From Punica granatum (Eukaryota; Streptophyta; Magnoliopsida; Myrtales; Lythraceae): a stretch of 64,000 bases of DNA. Below the pieces are notes generated by a model that searched no databases, was not told the DNA's origin, and saw only the letters and a program-made list of their open reading frames with translations. Below are positions 23,707-37,640 of this stretch, piece by piece (the first letter of the stretch is position 1; the number at the start of each line of letters is the position of its first letter). Where the stretch lies: positions 7,254,001 through 7,318,000 of the forward strand of contig NC_045130.1 of assembly GCF_007655135.1 (NCBI RefSeq), written 5' to 3'. The translations under genes and the position numbers were made by a program.

Positions 23707-23897
23707 TGGGCCTCCAATGAGCACGGGAAGATGAAAAGCCCGGCCCATAACCACTGATGAGCCTCCTTGAAAATGGGCTTTTGGGTGTCCGTGGTGTCAT
23801 AATTTTGGGCCTCAGAGAAAGCCTTCTAAGATTTTCAGCCTAGCATCTTCTGGGCCTTCATACATATTATGAAGCCCATTATTATAAATAATGGGCC
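23707..23897. promoter_or_regulatory. Orphan cluster of TGGGCY (site II) elements
   Basis: Seven copies of TGGGCC/TGGGCT or the complement lie in 191 bases: 23707, 23742, 23774, 23806, 23851, 23873 and 23892. Site II elements bind TCP factors and cluster in promoters of ribosomal-protein and other growth-related plant genes. A TATA-like TATAAATAA sits at 23883. No gene follows on either strand, so this may be a promoter left behind or transposed without its gene. Confidence 0.45.
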
Positions 23898-24269
23898 TAG
23901 TGAGGATATATCGTGTACTAATTACATTTAGCTCTGCATGAGTTAAATTATTGCATTGAGAATAACATAATAACGTTCCTTAGCTAAGTTGTGGGTCCAC
24001 CTTTTGGATCATAAACGAGAGCGGTCGAAAAAACATGCCTTTACGTACGTATACATACATTAGATCACATCAAACAAATCAAATCGTCGGCGATGATCAA
24101 ACCTGAAACGGTTGGATCAATAAGGTAGGCTCTTTGATGTAGTTAGTGATATAAACGTAGGATTTTTTTGGTCCGACATGAGGAACCCGACCAACTTGTT
24201 CCGACCCGATTCGAATACGGAACCTGATTCGAATTCAAACCCGACTCTCTCTCACGTGTATTGATGGGG

Positions 24270-24745
24270 TGTTGACCACTATTACTCTCCTATTAAGAGT
24301 GTAGACTAATGGGTGTTCAAGATAGAGGTTACACAAATTGATTTCTGTAACTCCTTGCCATAATCTCTTGGCCATTAATCCATGATTAATGGGTCAGTTG
24401 GCAGACAATATATGCGGCCATTTACACTGTGCGAGGGCCGTGTGTGCATTAGAGAGATTTTGGAAAGTGTAAAACCAGGGTGAGAGAGTTTTGAGTGGTG
24501 CGGGTGACCGTGCTCCTATTAGCAAGAGTTCATGTGAGAGGGTACTTGTGCTGTGGATTGTATTTGGTTCTCGCTCGATACGCAGTGAGGATCCACCACC
24601 AGAGCTTTGTTTGATTTCGTTCGTGTAGGCGGCCCATTACGTGATCAATCCCGTGTTTTTCTTGGGATTGACTCAATACTTTACTCGAGGTAATTCGAAT
24701 TCTTATCAGGTTATTTTATATTAGTGTGGGTTGTATTTCCCAACA
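24270..24745 (+). mobile_element. Possible solo LTR (Copia-like)
   Basis: The 476-base segment begins TGTTGACCAC and ends TTTCCCAACA, so it has the TG...CA ends usual for LTRs. No second LTR, primer-binding site or polyprotein is near, as in a solo LTR. The flanking five bases (TGGGG and ATAAA) do not match, so the ends are uncertain or the duplication has decayed. Confidence 0.3.
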
Positions 24746-25346
24746 ATAAACAAAAATATACTTATACTATTGCAAATTAATACATCTTGACGTATACAAA
24801 GATGAATACATCTATAATATAAGATTGTGATTACAAATCTGAAGAGTCGCAATGTCACATCAGAAAGCTTTGATTAAACCTACCAAATAGAAGTATGCAG
24901 ACAAAACTATTGAAGCTGATGAAAAATGTGAAGAGATTAAATATTCGTTGACTTTTTAGGAAATATATATAAATATTTGTGTATATATATTATATATATG
25001 CATGAGAACTTTTTGATAATGACTGGTTATTTTCTTTACCAATTGAATGGAGGGATTATGTCGAACTCCTGAACTAAAATATAAATTAAATTTGATGAGA
25101 AAGCCATATCTTTAATTATTTGATTATAATAACCACACATATATTTTTTTAGGATGTATAAACTCGCAAAATTACTATAAATAAAAGTTTCAAGTTTTCA
25201 ACCATTTTATATATATATATATATATATATATGAAAATATCAACGATCTATAGCATAGGGTCAATGAATGTTGTGCCACACAATTATAGCTTTCTTCTTC
25301 CTCGATAGGAAGAAGCATGTTTATTTATGGAGAATTCTTTACTTCT

Positions 25347-26712
25347 TAAAAAAAAGAGTTAAATACACTTTGTCCCTTGACCTACGAGAAAAATTTGAGT
25401 TTGCCCCCTAACCTTCAAATTTTTGCAGAACACCTCCTGCCCTTATCGGAAAATAAGAAAGATGCTCCCTCAACCAATTTCTGATCAAAATTCCGGCCAA
25501 AAAAGAGCACATGCCACTCACATGTCAAAATAAAAGGGTAAAATTGTCTCCATAAATTAATTACCTAGAAAAAAATAGAAAAACATCTGAACCAAAGGAA
25601 GAAGAAGGGGCATCAATCCCCTGCCTGCACCTTCTCCCCCGACGAGCAAAGAAGCAGGGGATGGGTCACTGCAGCAGGAGATGGTGCAGGCTTCTTTGCA
25701 CCATGAAAGTAATACGAGCAGACTGAATGAGTTAAGGGTGGTCGTAATACGAGTTTGTATAATAATCCTTTTTAACCCGCAATCTGAACAAGCAGTTAAG
25801 GTACGTAGCAAGCCGTGAACTAAAGTGGACCGGAATTTCCTCTAACCATGCAAGTGAAAATGCGAGAACGAGTCGAGTATAGCCACTGATTTATGAATTA
25901 AAGGCGCTTCACTTCTCCCTCTCTTTCTCTGTCCCCCTCCTCCTTCCTCTTCCTTGAGGAGTTCCCCTTATCCCGTCAATTAAACACTTTGCTGCTCCTA
26001 TTGTGTCTTCATCAGCTCCGACAATCCGATGTCCGTTCCTCTCTTTTACCTCGCCCCCAATCTCTCCGTCTCCAAGCTCTGCTTAAGTACTCAATCTTTA
26101 TCCATCCCTATGGCTACTTTTTTTCCGCTTCACATGGACATGGTCTGTTCTTCTACTCAACTCTTCCTTTTCACTCGCACGCACGATGACCTTCGGGGAG
26201 CAAAACTCCCTCCACCAGTCCTTCCACCTCCTCGACCAAGCCCTCGATTCTGGCATCAACTGCTTCGATTCTGCTGAGATGTCTGTCAAACTCCCTTTCC
26301 CTTTCCCTCCCTCCCTCACCCTATCATCTCATTACGTTTTGTTTTTACTTCTTCGGCATCTTTGCTCGTCGGCGAGAAGGATGGGTCGCTATAACCGGAG
26401 ATGGTGCAGGCTTCTTTGCTCGTCGGGGGAGAAGGCGCGGGTGGGGGATCGATGCCCCTTTCTTCTCCCTCTAGTTCAGTTGCTTTCTATTTTTTTCTAG
26501 GTAATTAATTTATGAAGACAATTTTATCATTTTATTTTGACGTGTGAGTGGCATGTGCTCTTTTTTTGCTGAAATTTTAATTGGAAATTGGTTGAGGGGA
26601 CATCTTGTTTATTTTCCGGTAAAGTTGGGAGGTGTTCCGCAAAAGTTTAAAGGATAGGAGGCAAACCCAAACTCTCCTAAGGGGGGCAAAGTGCATTAAA
26701 CTCTAAAAAAAA
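25347..26712. mobile_element. Pack-MULE-like element with 9-bp target-site duplication
   Basis: Terminal inverted repeats of about 295 bases (25356-25654 and 26411-26703) start GAGTTAAATACACTTTG on the left and, on the opposite strand, GAGTTTAATGCACTTTG on the right. They remain similar over their length, for example GAGCACATGCCACTCACA and ATAAATTAATTACCTAG in both. The nine bases on each side are identical, TAAAAAAAA (25347-25355 and 26704-26712), the size made by Mutator-like transposases. No transposase is present, so the element is non-autonomous. The 750-base interior is GC-richer than its surroundings and holds a fragment of a cellular gene. This is the architecture of a Pack-MULE. Confidence 0.82.
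26029..26280 (+). pseudogene. Captured aldo/keto reductase gene fragment inside the MULE
   Basis: Two coding pieces are recognisable. The first, 26029-26085, reads MSVPLFYLAPNLSVSKLCL. The second, from 26186 to 26280, reads MTFGEQNSLHQSFHLL and then DQALDSGINCFDSAEM. Together they match the N-terminus of plant Tas-like aldo/keto reductases, in which the motif LCLGTMTFGEQN is followed by FDSAEMYPVP. The 100-base gap between the pieces begins at a GT (AAGTACTC) and looks like the source gene's first intron, and a GT follows AEM, so the copy came from genomic DNA rather than mRNA. The catalytic Tyr/Lys/His part is missing, so no enzyme can be made. Confidence 0.7.
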
Positions 26713-29700
26713 TTCAAAAGGTTGAAAATTGAAAAAAAAAATGTGTTTACTTATAAAGAAATAAAAAAAAATTAAGAAAATTTTCTTCTCCACTATTCAT
26801 ATTTATATATGAATTAGAAAAAAAAAATTTAGTTCTCTACTTTTCCCTTAATTAACTGTTTTCATTTCTATCTTCTAATTTATAACTTTCTTTTTTCATT
26901 TGCTTTTCTATTTATAAATTGATTTCTTTAAATGATGATTATCTCTAATATTTTACTCTAACATTATCACAATTTTTTCCCCAAATCTCTTTTTTCCAAT
27001 TTAAATTTAAATTTGGTTCTTATTAGTTCATCATAGCCAAACTCGCTTGAAGATTTTATTGACTTTTGTCATTGCAAAGGTGAGTTTATGTATTAATAAC
27101 TATAATAGCAACTTATCATACATATATATTGCTTTATTTCAAATGGAAAAATCGAGTTATATTGTTATTTACATGATTTAGGTTAAAATTTACTATGTAT
27201 AAAATTACTACCTGTTAAAAGTATTTCTCAATTGTTCTCAGAGCAAAAAAAAAATTTAACTTAATATTAGTAAACACGTTTTTATACTTCTTTTGAGGAG
27301 AAATAAATTTAGAAAAGAAGTATAAAAATAGAAATGAAAATGAAAAATCAATTCTCTAAAATTAAACATGTTCTAAAAAATTCCATCCAATTCATGAAGA
27401 GCATACAACATGTTATTGTGTATATATCATCATCTTATGGGAAATTATAAGGTCAAATGATATTATAGAGAGACTTTTAGAATTCTCTTTTTATCAATTA
27501 TTATTAAACTAATTACGTGGTTCCAAAAATCCAAAACTTAAAGACAAACTAATTATGTACATGGAATGATTTACAAATGCTTAATATTTCAACTGTAAAC
27601 ATATTCTAAAATATGAATATTATATATGATCTTATAAATAAAAGTTGCCACTAAGAAAATTCATACTATTTTTCATCTGAAAGATCAAAAGATCTTAGAG
27701 CAGAATATTTATCATACATTCTGAGCTTCACTATCCCGTAAAAAATTGCTAGAAAACATCATTCGCATAGCCCGCTGTGTGGAAAAATTCAACTACTATA
27801 AATACGTAAATGTAACACTTAATTGAGAGATAAGAATGGATGTGCCATGCGCATACATTATCAGTGCTCATAGTAAGAAATAATATTACCGACTCATATA
27901 CAACACTATTTACATACTTTCTAACGAGTATATATATATAATATGAGGCGAAAATTTTATGTTCCTTTGTGTACATTATGCACATTTGACTGGCATGGTC
28001 GTAAATCCATTGATCGGTATTATAAATTCTAATCACGTATGAAGTGTCAAGCCTTGCGATTAGTGTTTTTTTTTAGTTTGTTTTTTAATTTTTGCAGAAA
28101 GACATGTATATTATAATGTGCGATATATGAGGGACACGCATGCATGTTAATACAAGAAACATTGTGTACCCGTTTTATGTGGTAGTTATCTCTTCTAACT
28201 AAAAAGTAGTCTCCATCATTATACAATTTAAATAATTAATTAATTTATATTATCTAAGCAACTGAAAGTCTGAAGATCATTTAAAAAAAAACCGAGATTA
28301 TTGGTCAAACCCCTTCATTATATATATATAGTATAGCTTCTGTTTCAAGTAATTGATCAATTTTATATAACGGAATCATATATATATTATTTCAGACACT
28401 AATACACCACACAAATATAATACGCACTTTTATATATCTTGACATGATTTTTCCTTTCTTTCCGTTAATAATATGACATGATTGTCTCTTGATAAAGCAA
28501 AAGAACTAATAACTATATAAATATGCACCAAATTTAGCATAAGATGCCATGTTGGATCTACCACAATCATAGGCAAGTTATTATGGTGAATTTTAAAGTT
28601 CGAACGAGGGACTACTGAGGCTTTTGATGATCTTCCTCTTACACACACACACACACACACACCTTGCGGTTATGATATGAATAATAATTATACCGATTAA
28701 TGTTTATCTTCCCTTTCTTTTCCTCGGAGACTTTGCTTGCTACCTATACAGTATACACCATGGCATTGAGCCATCGATGTCAATCCTAGCTAATTGCCTT
28801 CCATGACATTATATAGATTTAGGGACATAATATTATTGCTTTGTTTGTATTCATCATACATGCATGTATACAATTACTGGGGACGTGTATGCTCTATTAA
28901 GTTGTTATATATAATGTATACATTCAAATCTGACGAGCTTAACCAGTCAGGGTACGTTACCTCTGCAATGACCTTTTTGAGTATTCCAAGAACCGATTGA
29001 ATGTGTCAACGTAAGAGGTGGCCATGCTATATTTGTTGACCACGTTTAATATTTGGAGCGCCATGCTCGATATATATGAAGGGGGAAGAAATTTTCTTTG
29101 CCATTAATTAAATTGGTGGATTCTAGAATTAGTATCCTCCTTTTTAAATGTAAATACAGGTTATACAATCTATACTATATATAAAAATTTGAGATGTTTT
29201 TTCAATTTTTATTATTCCAAAAACACCATTGTATCCTCGAGATTTTTTCTCGTATCTTTTCGGCTCGTGACTTCTGATCGCACACTATTACTATATATAT
29301 AATTCTTTCTCTTTATCGCACATTTTTGACATTTCATTGCCTCCCACCAGTCTCAACCGAGTTAGCCATTCACAACATGTTCGTTTGTCCTATTTTTTTT
29401 GCACCGGATTATAGTTTCAAAATTTTACATTATACGTTCGTTTTCAGCATTCGTTGTCTCACCATACTCTACATTCTCCGCTCATCGTTGTGTTTGGCTC
29501 ACTGTGATGTAATAAATAGAAAATCCCAAACATGCCGAAATGACTTATGAATAAACCTAAATAAAATTTGATGAGAATTTCTTTACGTAGTTGGTAGGAA
29601 CAAATAGAACCTTTTTTTTTCGGTAATCTGATGCTAAGAACTTTAAATATTATATGCAAAAGTATGATATCCTCTACGTTTTTTTCTCCAAATTTCTTTC

Positions 29701-32700
29701 TAAAATACACTCGTCCTTTTATTTTGCCTTTCTATCTTATAGTTTAGTGACTCATGACCTTTCAATAAGTATCATTTTCAAATTCTGGTCATAATTTATT
29801 TACTGTTTCATCTCCAAATTAACCCACATTCCATGCATCATATATAATTAATATATGTATATATATTTGAATAAGAGAGATTTGATTAAAGAATGATTCA
29901 AGACAGCGATAACCATAAACCACAAACCCCACAAGGTCATATGGTACAGGCATCCTAGACCACATTTATCTGTTCTTGTCGACAAATGTTGTGTGACTTG
30001 CAGACAAAATCTATAATTACTCATCAGAGTCTCATCATCACCATGTGAAAGAAAGAAGGGAAGAGAAGTTAAATTAAATTGAAGTTCTTGATAAGAAAGG
30101 AATTTAAAATATTTATCATCCAAGCTATATACACTATATGCATGCATGCATGCATGAACTTACACTCTTATTTCACTTCCTTCAAGGCCTCTCACATCTT
30201 CAACTATATATAAATTTATAAATATATACATGCATATATGTGTATATGTAATATGCGTCTTGAGGGGATGAATCCTCCTTCAATTCGTTGCCTTTCATAA
30301 CATATAATTAGAATCGAGAAGGTTTTGTTACTTTTATTTAATTATAATTTAAGCTTGTTGAATGTATCTCGAGAATGGGTCGTTATGCATGTTTCGTATC
30401 AGGATTGATGTGTTGGGTAAAAATGGATTTACAATGAGTTTGGAATGAGGTGCTATAATGAATGTATAAGTTGTAGTCTATAGGTTATTATTTGGTCATG
30501 ACCCTTTTACGTGGATTATTGTATACTAATTAAAACCTACGAAAGCCCTACAATAATGATAATAACACAAATTCTCATAGAAAGTAATAAGGCAAAACGC
30601 ATCATTAAGACTTTGTTCGTAACTTTAATTTGTTTTAAATTATAGTCACAATCTTTTCCATCTCGACAATTTTGTACGTGTCTAATTGTGTAGGTTTTCA
30701 AATATGGTTAGCCATGCTTAGCTTCGCTTTTGCATTTGAGAATCCATTAATATCAAATATAAACTTAACGAAATATATATATACATATATGTTCTCTCTC
30801 ATTTACATGAGAAATATTTTGCCATGAAAAAAGTGAAAAGTGATGCTCTCAAGTCTCATCATACATAAGTCTTGTTCAGAGATTCTGAATTAATTTGAAA
30901 GTTTGCATGAAAATGTAAATACGATAGTTGAGAGAGGTCCATGAGGTGACCATGAATATCAACTTGGTATAGTTCGTGTGATTATTGAGCCTCCTTCAGT
31001 TCATAGATATTGAAAGTAAATATTAATCAAGCATATTGAGACTAGATATAGGTATGGCATCGGGAGAGATATCATATGGGTACGGTAGATTATTATTTAT
31101 AATGGTTGAATTGTACCTTCTATGCCCATTTTAAAATTAAGCATTAATAGTTGTGCAATATGTGTATGTGACTCTGCATGTATACTTTTTCTTCAACAAG
31201 TTGGTTTGACCTCTGACCAAGGAACCCATGTTCTGTTCAACATATGTTGACAACTTCCTATAATTAATCATGCTTAGGCTGGCTTCGCCCAAAAAAAAAA
31301 GGAAAAGAGTTGTTAATTCTTTTCAGTGTGCACCCTGCTCTTCGAAAATTCACTGAATCCGAAGTAATTCAATTCGAGCCGCGTCAACCCACTAAGATGG
31401 CCCACTAAAAGGTAAATCTCTCACAACGTGAAATTTCTCCATTCACAATATTCGAACCCGAGACATTATTTAAAATGAATCAACGTCGAACCACTTGAAT
31501 TGATCCACATTAATAAAGCTTAATTTATCTTAAAGAAAACAAGCTTAGTTTATTTGATCCTTTAATGATCATCAACGGTCACATTTGATCTTCGGTTATG
31601 TCTCAACATTAGGGAAAGGGAATGATTAGCTTTGGTTTTTCATTAATTAATTTATTGAGCAGATTATTATGTCAACGGGCTTATTAAACATTGGTAAGTA
31701 CATGTCATTATTATAACAAATTATTATACCATTAAAAAAAAGATTGCGCACTCTCTCTCTCTCATTATATGGGAGGGAAGCAACGTGGCCTTAAGAGAAC
31801 ATCGAAGCAGCTGGCGACACTTATTTACGGAGAAGTACAGTCTCAATTATTGATATAAAAATAATATATTCTTTATAGTATTTAAAAATTATCATTTAAT
31901 TCTTTTATTGTTATAAATGAGACTCTTACACCTAATAAGAGATATGATGCACTATTCTGATTAAAATCGAACCAAACCTCTTGGTTTTAATTAGATTAAG
32001 GAATAAGGTAACCGTACATTGAACCTTATATTTCACCTATTCAATTTTCTATTTAATTTTATTGTGCTTTTATAGAAGAAGTTGCTTTCAAACGTGCAAA
32101 CCTATATCTATTTAGTCTTTTCACCCAAAAAAACTGATAAAAAAATTATTATTGTAATTGTCACTGTCATCATCATAATCTATAAAAAGAGCATATATAT
32201 ATGACAATGTGTCCTCAAATTACCTATTACCTTTAGGAGGTCAGAGAGTTATGCAAGTCATTAATAATAATTTATCTACGAAATATTATAATATTAGTAA
32301 TTAAATTAATTGAGCAGAAATAGTTTCTATAAATGACCAGAATAAAGAATTATATTTAATTATGTGCACGTCAAATCCAAGAATCTGATGAGTCAATTAG
32401 TGATAAATGCTCAGCCAAATTAATGTTTCGGGAAATATCAATCATTGGAATTAAGGTGGTATTTGGTAAATTGAGTGCTTAAAAGTTAAGTACTTAATTA
32501 GTTAAGGGATGAAATTTATAGGAGGTGGAGAGGAATAATGAGGATGAGAAAATTTTGTGAGGAGTGAATAGCATATAGCACCAAAATTACTTATTTCATT
32601 AAGTTAAAATTTTTAACTTATTTCATTAAGTGATTTTTCAATTAATGATTAAGTATTTTAGACCCTCATTTTTTATCTTTTTCTATTTCTTCTATTCACT

Positions 32701-33057
32701 TTTCTTTATAATTAACTTATAACTAATTTTTCGACACTTAGTTAATTAAATTGAAATAAATATACTCTAAATGTACGTATATATCTGTATATATGACTGT
32801 GCATTCACGCAGTACAGCAAGGACGGAGAGAAATATGGTTGAAATTTGATCTGATTTGTAATCTCAAGGTGGTGCGCATAATATACAAACATATACTTGT
32901 ATAATTGTGTATATATAAGTGTCGAGAGAAATTATCTCACGCGGAAAATTAAAGAGAAATTTACGGATTTCTAAGAAATTGGATTTCACAGCCTATTAGC
33001 ATGAATTTTTTGGATGGAGATGGGTCTAATATCTTATAGACCTAGTAAAATTTTACA
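26713..33057. other. AT-rich gene-poor DNA
   Basis: Six kilobases with no recognisable gene. Short open stretches lack any family similarity and are expected by chance. Seen within it: an (AC)n tract at 28640-28662, a CATGCATG-type run at about 30139-30156, many (TA)n tracts, and a possible MITE at about 32455-32765 (next entry). Known microRNA sequences that I checked by memory were not found. Confidence 0.5.
32455..32765. mobile_element. Candidate MITE
   Basis: The left end GGTATTTGGTAAATTGAGTG is similar to the opposite strand of the right end (GAGTATATTTATTTCAATTT), and the interior repeats motifs such as ACTTATTTCATTAAGT twice. The GGTRTTTGGTAAA start is common for plant MITEs. No target-site duplication was resolved. 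Confidence 0.3.
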
Positions 33058-33264
33058 TGGTATCAGAATTTGTTATGTTTCCGTAAGCACGTGTGTGGAC
33101 TTACACATCATGTTTGTGGCACGTGAGGACAGGTGTTGAGACTTAAGAATGAGTTAAGTTTCATCGGGTACCACAATTTATCAGCTCATGTGAAATTCCG
33201 CTAGGTTTATTTCCGATGTGGGACTTAACTCATTCTTAACTCTCAACATCCATCTTCACGTGGC
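33058..33264. mobile_element. TRIM-like retroelement fragment with long inverted repeat
   Basis: TGGTATCAGA at 33058-33067 resembles the tRNA-Met primer-binding site that follows the 5' LTR of Copia and TRIM elements. Two arms of about 42 bases, 33116-33159 and 33223-33264, are near-perfect inverted repeats; both contain TTAAGAATGAGTTAAGT on one or other strand, and GGCACGTGA pairs with TCACGTGGC. The CCCACATCGGAAATAAACC-type sequence on the minus strand is common in plant TRIM elements. No coding capacity. Confidence 0.4.
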
Positions 33265-35149
33265 AAATTATGATCTATCACATGCCACGTGCCCTTAAAC
33301 CTTGGGCCTGATGTGAAGCGGGTGGGTTGAGGCAAAAATCAGAATAATATCAGAAACCGAACTGCATGTGTCATGCTTGTGAACAGCATAAGCAATGAGG
33401 TTACAGATCATATATATGTATATATCTCCCTAAAAAGGAAAATGACAATCCAATTCTTATAATTTTTTTCGGTGGCTATCAAATTCTTAGAATTAGATTA
33501 GCCTCCCATGTGGGAATAATTAAGCTGATATATATATATATATATATACAGGTGTATATGTTGGTGTTCTGTCTGCACATAGAAGTATTTATAAATAGTA
33601 AATACGCGTCTTCTATATAGATGATGTATATTGTGTGTACATATATAAATAAATATATATATATATATGTCTGTTGCTTAATTATTTCTGGCGTTATTTT
33701 TATTTTTTACTACGCTATAATCGATAAACTATAGGCTTTTATCTTCTGCGTTGATCTTATTCAAACCGTTGCATGAACTTCCAGGACAAACGGTCGCACT
33801 ATCTGCAGAGTTCACGAGACTTTTTGAATAAGGTAATATGGACATTATATATGTATATAAAACAGTTCGAAGGATGCAACAACTGATGTTGATAATTAAT
33901 CTGAGAGACGATGGAAGGGGATGTATTGATTAATTGTGAAGGTGAATGAAGGCCGAAATTTCTTTCCAGAGAGTTGACAAAAGTATTAACATTAATTATA
34001 TATTAAACAATTTTTATTGGTTTAAATTAAAGAAAATGGGGACAAAGTCATCAAGGCGTGGAGCTTTTGCATTTCTTAACCCACAAACCGTGCCTACAAA
34101 TCTGAGTACCTTCCCAGTTATAATAATTGATTAATCAAATGGAATTATTATTATTATAATTGTAAAAGAGGAAGCCGATCACTTTAGATAGAGAGAATTC
34201 CATATGTCTAAACGCGTTGGGGGCTACAACTTACTAGACATTGGGGCCTCGTCGATCAGCAATTATTACGATATAGTCGGCAGAGATTTGGACACCAAGC
34301 AATCATCACGTCGTCTTAATAATAATGATGATGACAATAAAAAATACTAAATAAATGGAATTTCATATTCCGAAATGATCATCTCATTATGTAATTTTTT
34401 TTTAATTTAAAATATTCTATCTCAATCCGAATTTTTTTTTTCCGATCAATTAATTAATATGTTCTTGTAGGACATTTCCGCGTGATCTAATTGAGTTCAT
34501 CCTGTTGGGAAACATTAGTTGGTTTCCCAATGTCACATCATCTAGGGTTTCTGGTGTGTGTGGTGCAACAAAAAACATCACTTATATAATTAGGTTTTTT
34601 TCCCTCTGCACAGGTGGCAACAGATGATAGGTGCACAAGTAATTTCTTGCAATAAAATAAGTAAATAAATTAAATAATATATAGTTTGAAAAATTAGATG
34701 GACAGCATCACCTGAGGTTGAGTGCTCATGTTGGGGGTTACCATTTTTACATCCCAAGCAAGCATTGACTTTTCACATTTTTTTTTTGGCAATATTTTTG
34801 TCCATAAAGAAAACAATTGAGTCACCGTCCAATACAATACCCTACACGGGCGAGAAAATATTTAGTGGGTGTTATTATGTGATATATACTACGATGATGA
34901 ATAACCACCGGTTGACAAACAGTTTCGATTTGATTATTGGTTCCGTTGACTTACTTCTAAATCTGAGTTGTAGCTCTACAGATGATCGTTGTCCGAAATA
35001 AATAGCAAGTAACATAGATGTTACTGAATATCAAGGGTCTGCTTTTGATAAGAAAGATAATTAATTAAATTTATTCTCTTTGGCTAATTATTTAAATTTT
35101 CATTTTTTAAGTGGGGGAGTTGACATCCGAGAAGGTGGGAGAGGTTTAG
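33265..35149. other. AT-rich upstream region of the ACC oxidase gene
   Basis: No gene was recognised. (TA)n runs occur at about 33533-33548 and 33654-33668. A short inverted repeat, TTATTCAAA near 33768 and TTTGAATAA near 33823, brackets about 50 bases. The last few hundred bases are the presumed ACC oxidase promoter. Confidence 0.45.
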
Positions 35150-35158
35150 TATAAATAG
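35150..35158 (+). promoter_or_regulatory. TATA box of the ACC oxidase gene
   Basis: TATAAATAG lies 164 bases upstream of the ATG at 35314, in a region that ceases to be AT-rich afterwards. Transcription would start near 35180-35190, giving a leader of about 130 bases with a GA-rich tract just before the start codon. Confidence 0.7.
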
Positions 35159-35313
35159 GGGGAGCCCATCTCCCTGTGAAGTCATCCCAAAAAGAGAGTT
35201 TGAGTTTAATCCCAACAGAGAGCATACAGAGCCAATTTCTTTCTTCCTCTTCTTAACTGTTCAATCTGTCCTGCAAGCTTGTTTATTCATAGAGAGAGAG
35301 AGTGGTAGCTGCA

Positions 35314-36831
<1,518 letters not shown>

Positions 36832-37640
36832 CAAAACTAAGAGAGCAATGACAAGCGTACTAAGAGATAATTCGATTCAAGCTATCGAACTCCCTTACTA
36901 CGTCGACCCATCTCACTCACTTCACTTTAAGTTAAAGTCTCGTAATCGAGAAGAATCCTTTTCCTTTATCCTGTCAAATATACCTACCATGAAATAGAAT
37001 GAAATGGTGTATTGTGTGTGCAAATGTGCTTCAGAATATACAGCCCACTACCTTTATTGCTGTCTATTCTAAATTCATATACTGCTAACATATTCAAGTA
37101 AATTTGAAACTTTTGGTACATCTAGAAGTAAGATGGAAAAGTTGAAGTACATTCAGCTGAGGAAATACATTTTCGATCTCAAACCGAATAGGTTATGCAG
37201 AGTCACACACGAGTCGATTACATTCAGTTGCTCACCTGTACGTCAAAGGTTGTCAAAAGTGGGAGATCCAAATGCTCCACTTAATCTTTGGAAAAATATG
37301 TGCAGTCGAGTATATACAACTGCAAAAGTATAATCATGCTAACAGAAATTTTAATTAATATAAATCGAGAAGCAAATATACTGAGTTTCATGAGCACGTA
37401 ATCAATCTTTGGAGCTTATTCCAATAGACTGCACTGTGAATGTTTTGCCAATTTAGGTGCAATGAATGCTTTAATAAAATAATGCCTGCATACACAAGAT
37501 ACAGTCGAGCCTCTTTCGCGGGTTTCGTTTATGGCAAATAAACCTATAGCCAAAATACATATATTTTGGTCTCAAATCATCTATGACCACCTCCAAATAT
37601 TTTCTCATCTCAAAGGAAAATACTTAAAATAGTTCTGTAC
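36832..37640. other. Convergent 3' region between ACC oxidase and MEI1
   Basis: About 810 bases separate the two stop codons and should hold both 3' untranslated regions. No additional gene or repeat was recognised. Confidence 0.6.

Noticed and set aside
25557..25811. Open frame inside the left arm of the MULE
   Set aside because: It lies in terminal repeat sequence and has no similarity to transposases or other proteins.
28430..28660. Open frame starting MCVCVCVRG
   Set aside because: It begins in an (AC)n microsatellite and shows no conserved sequence.
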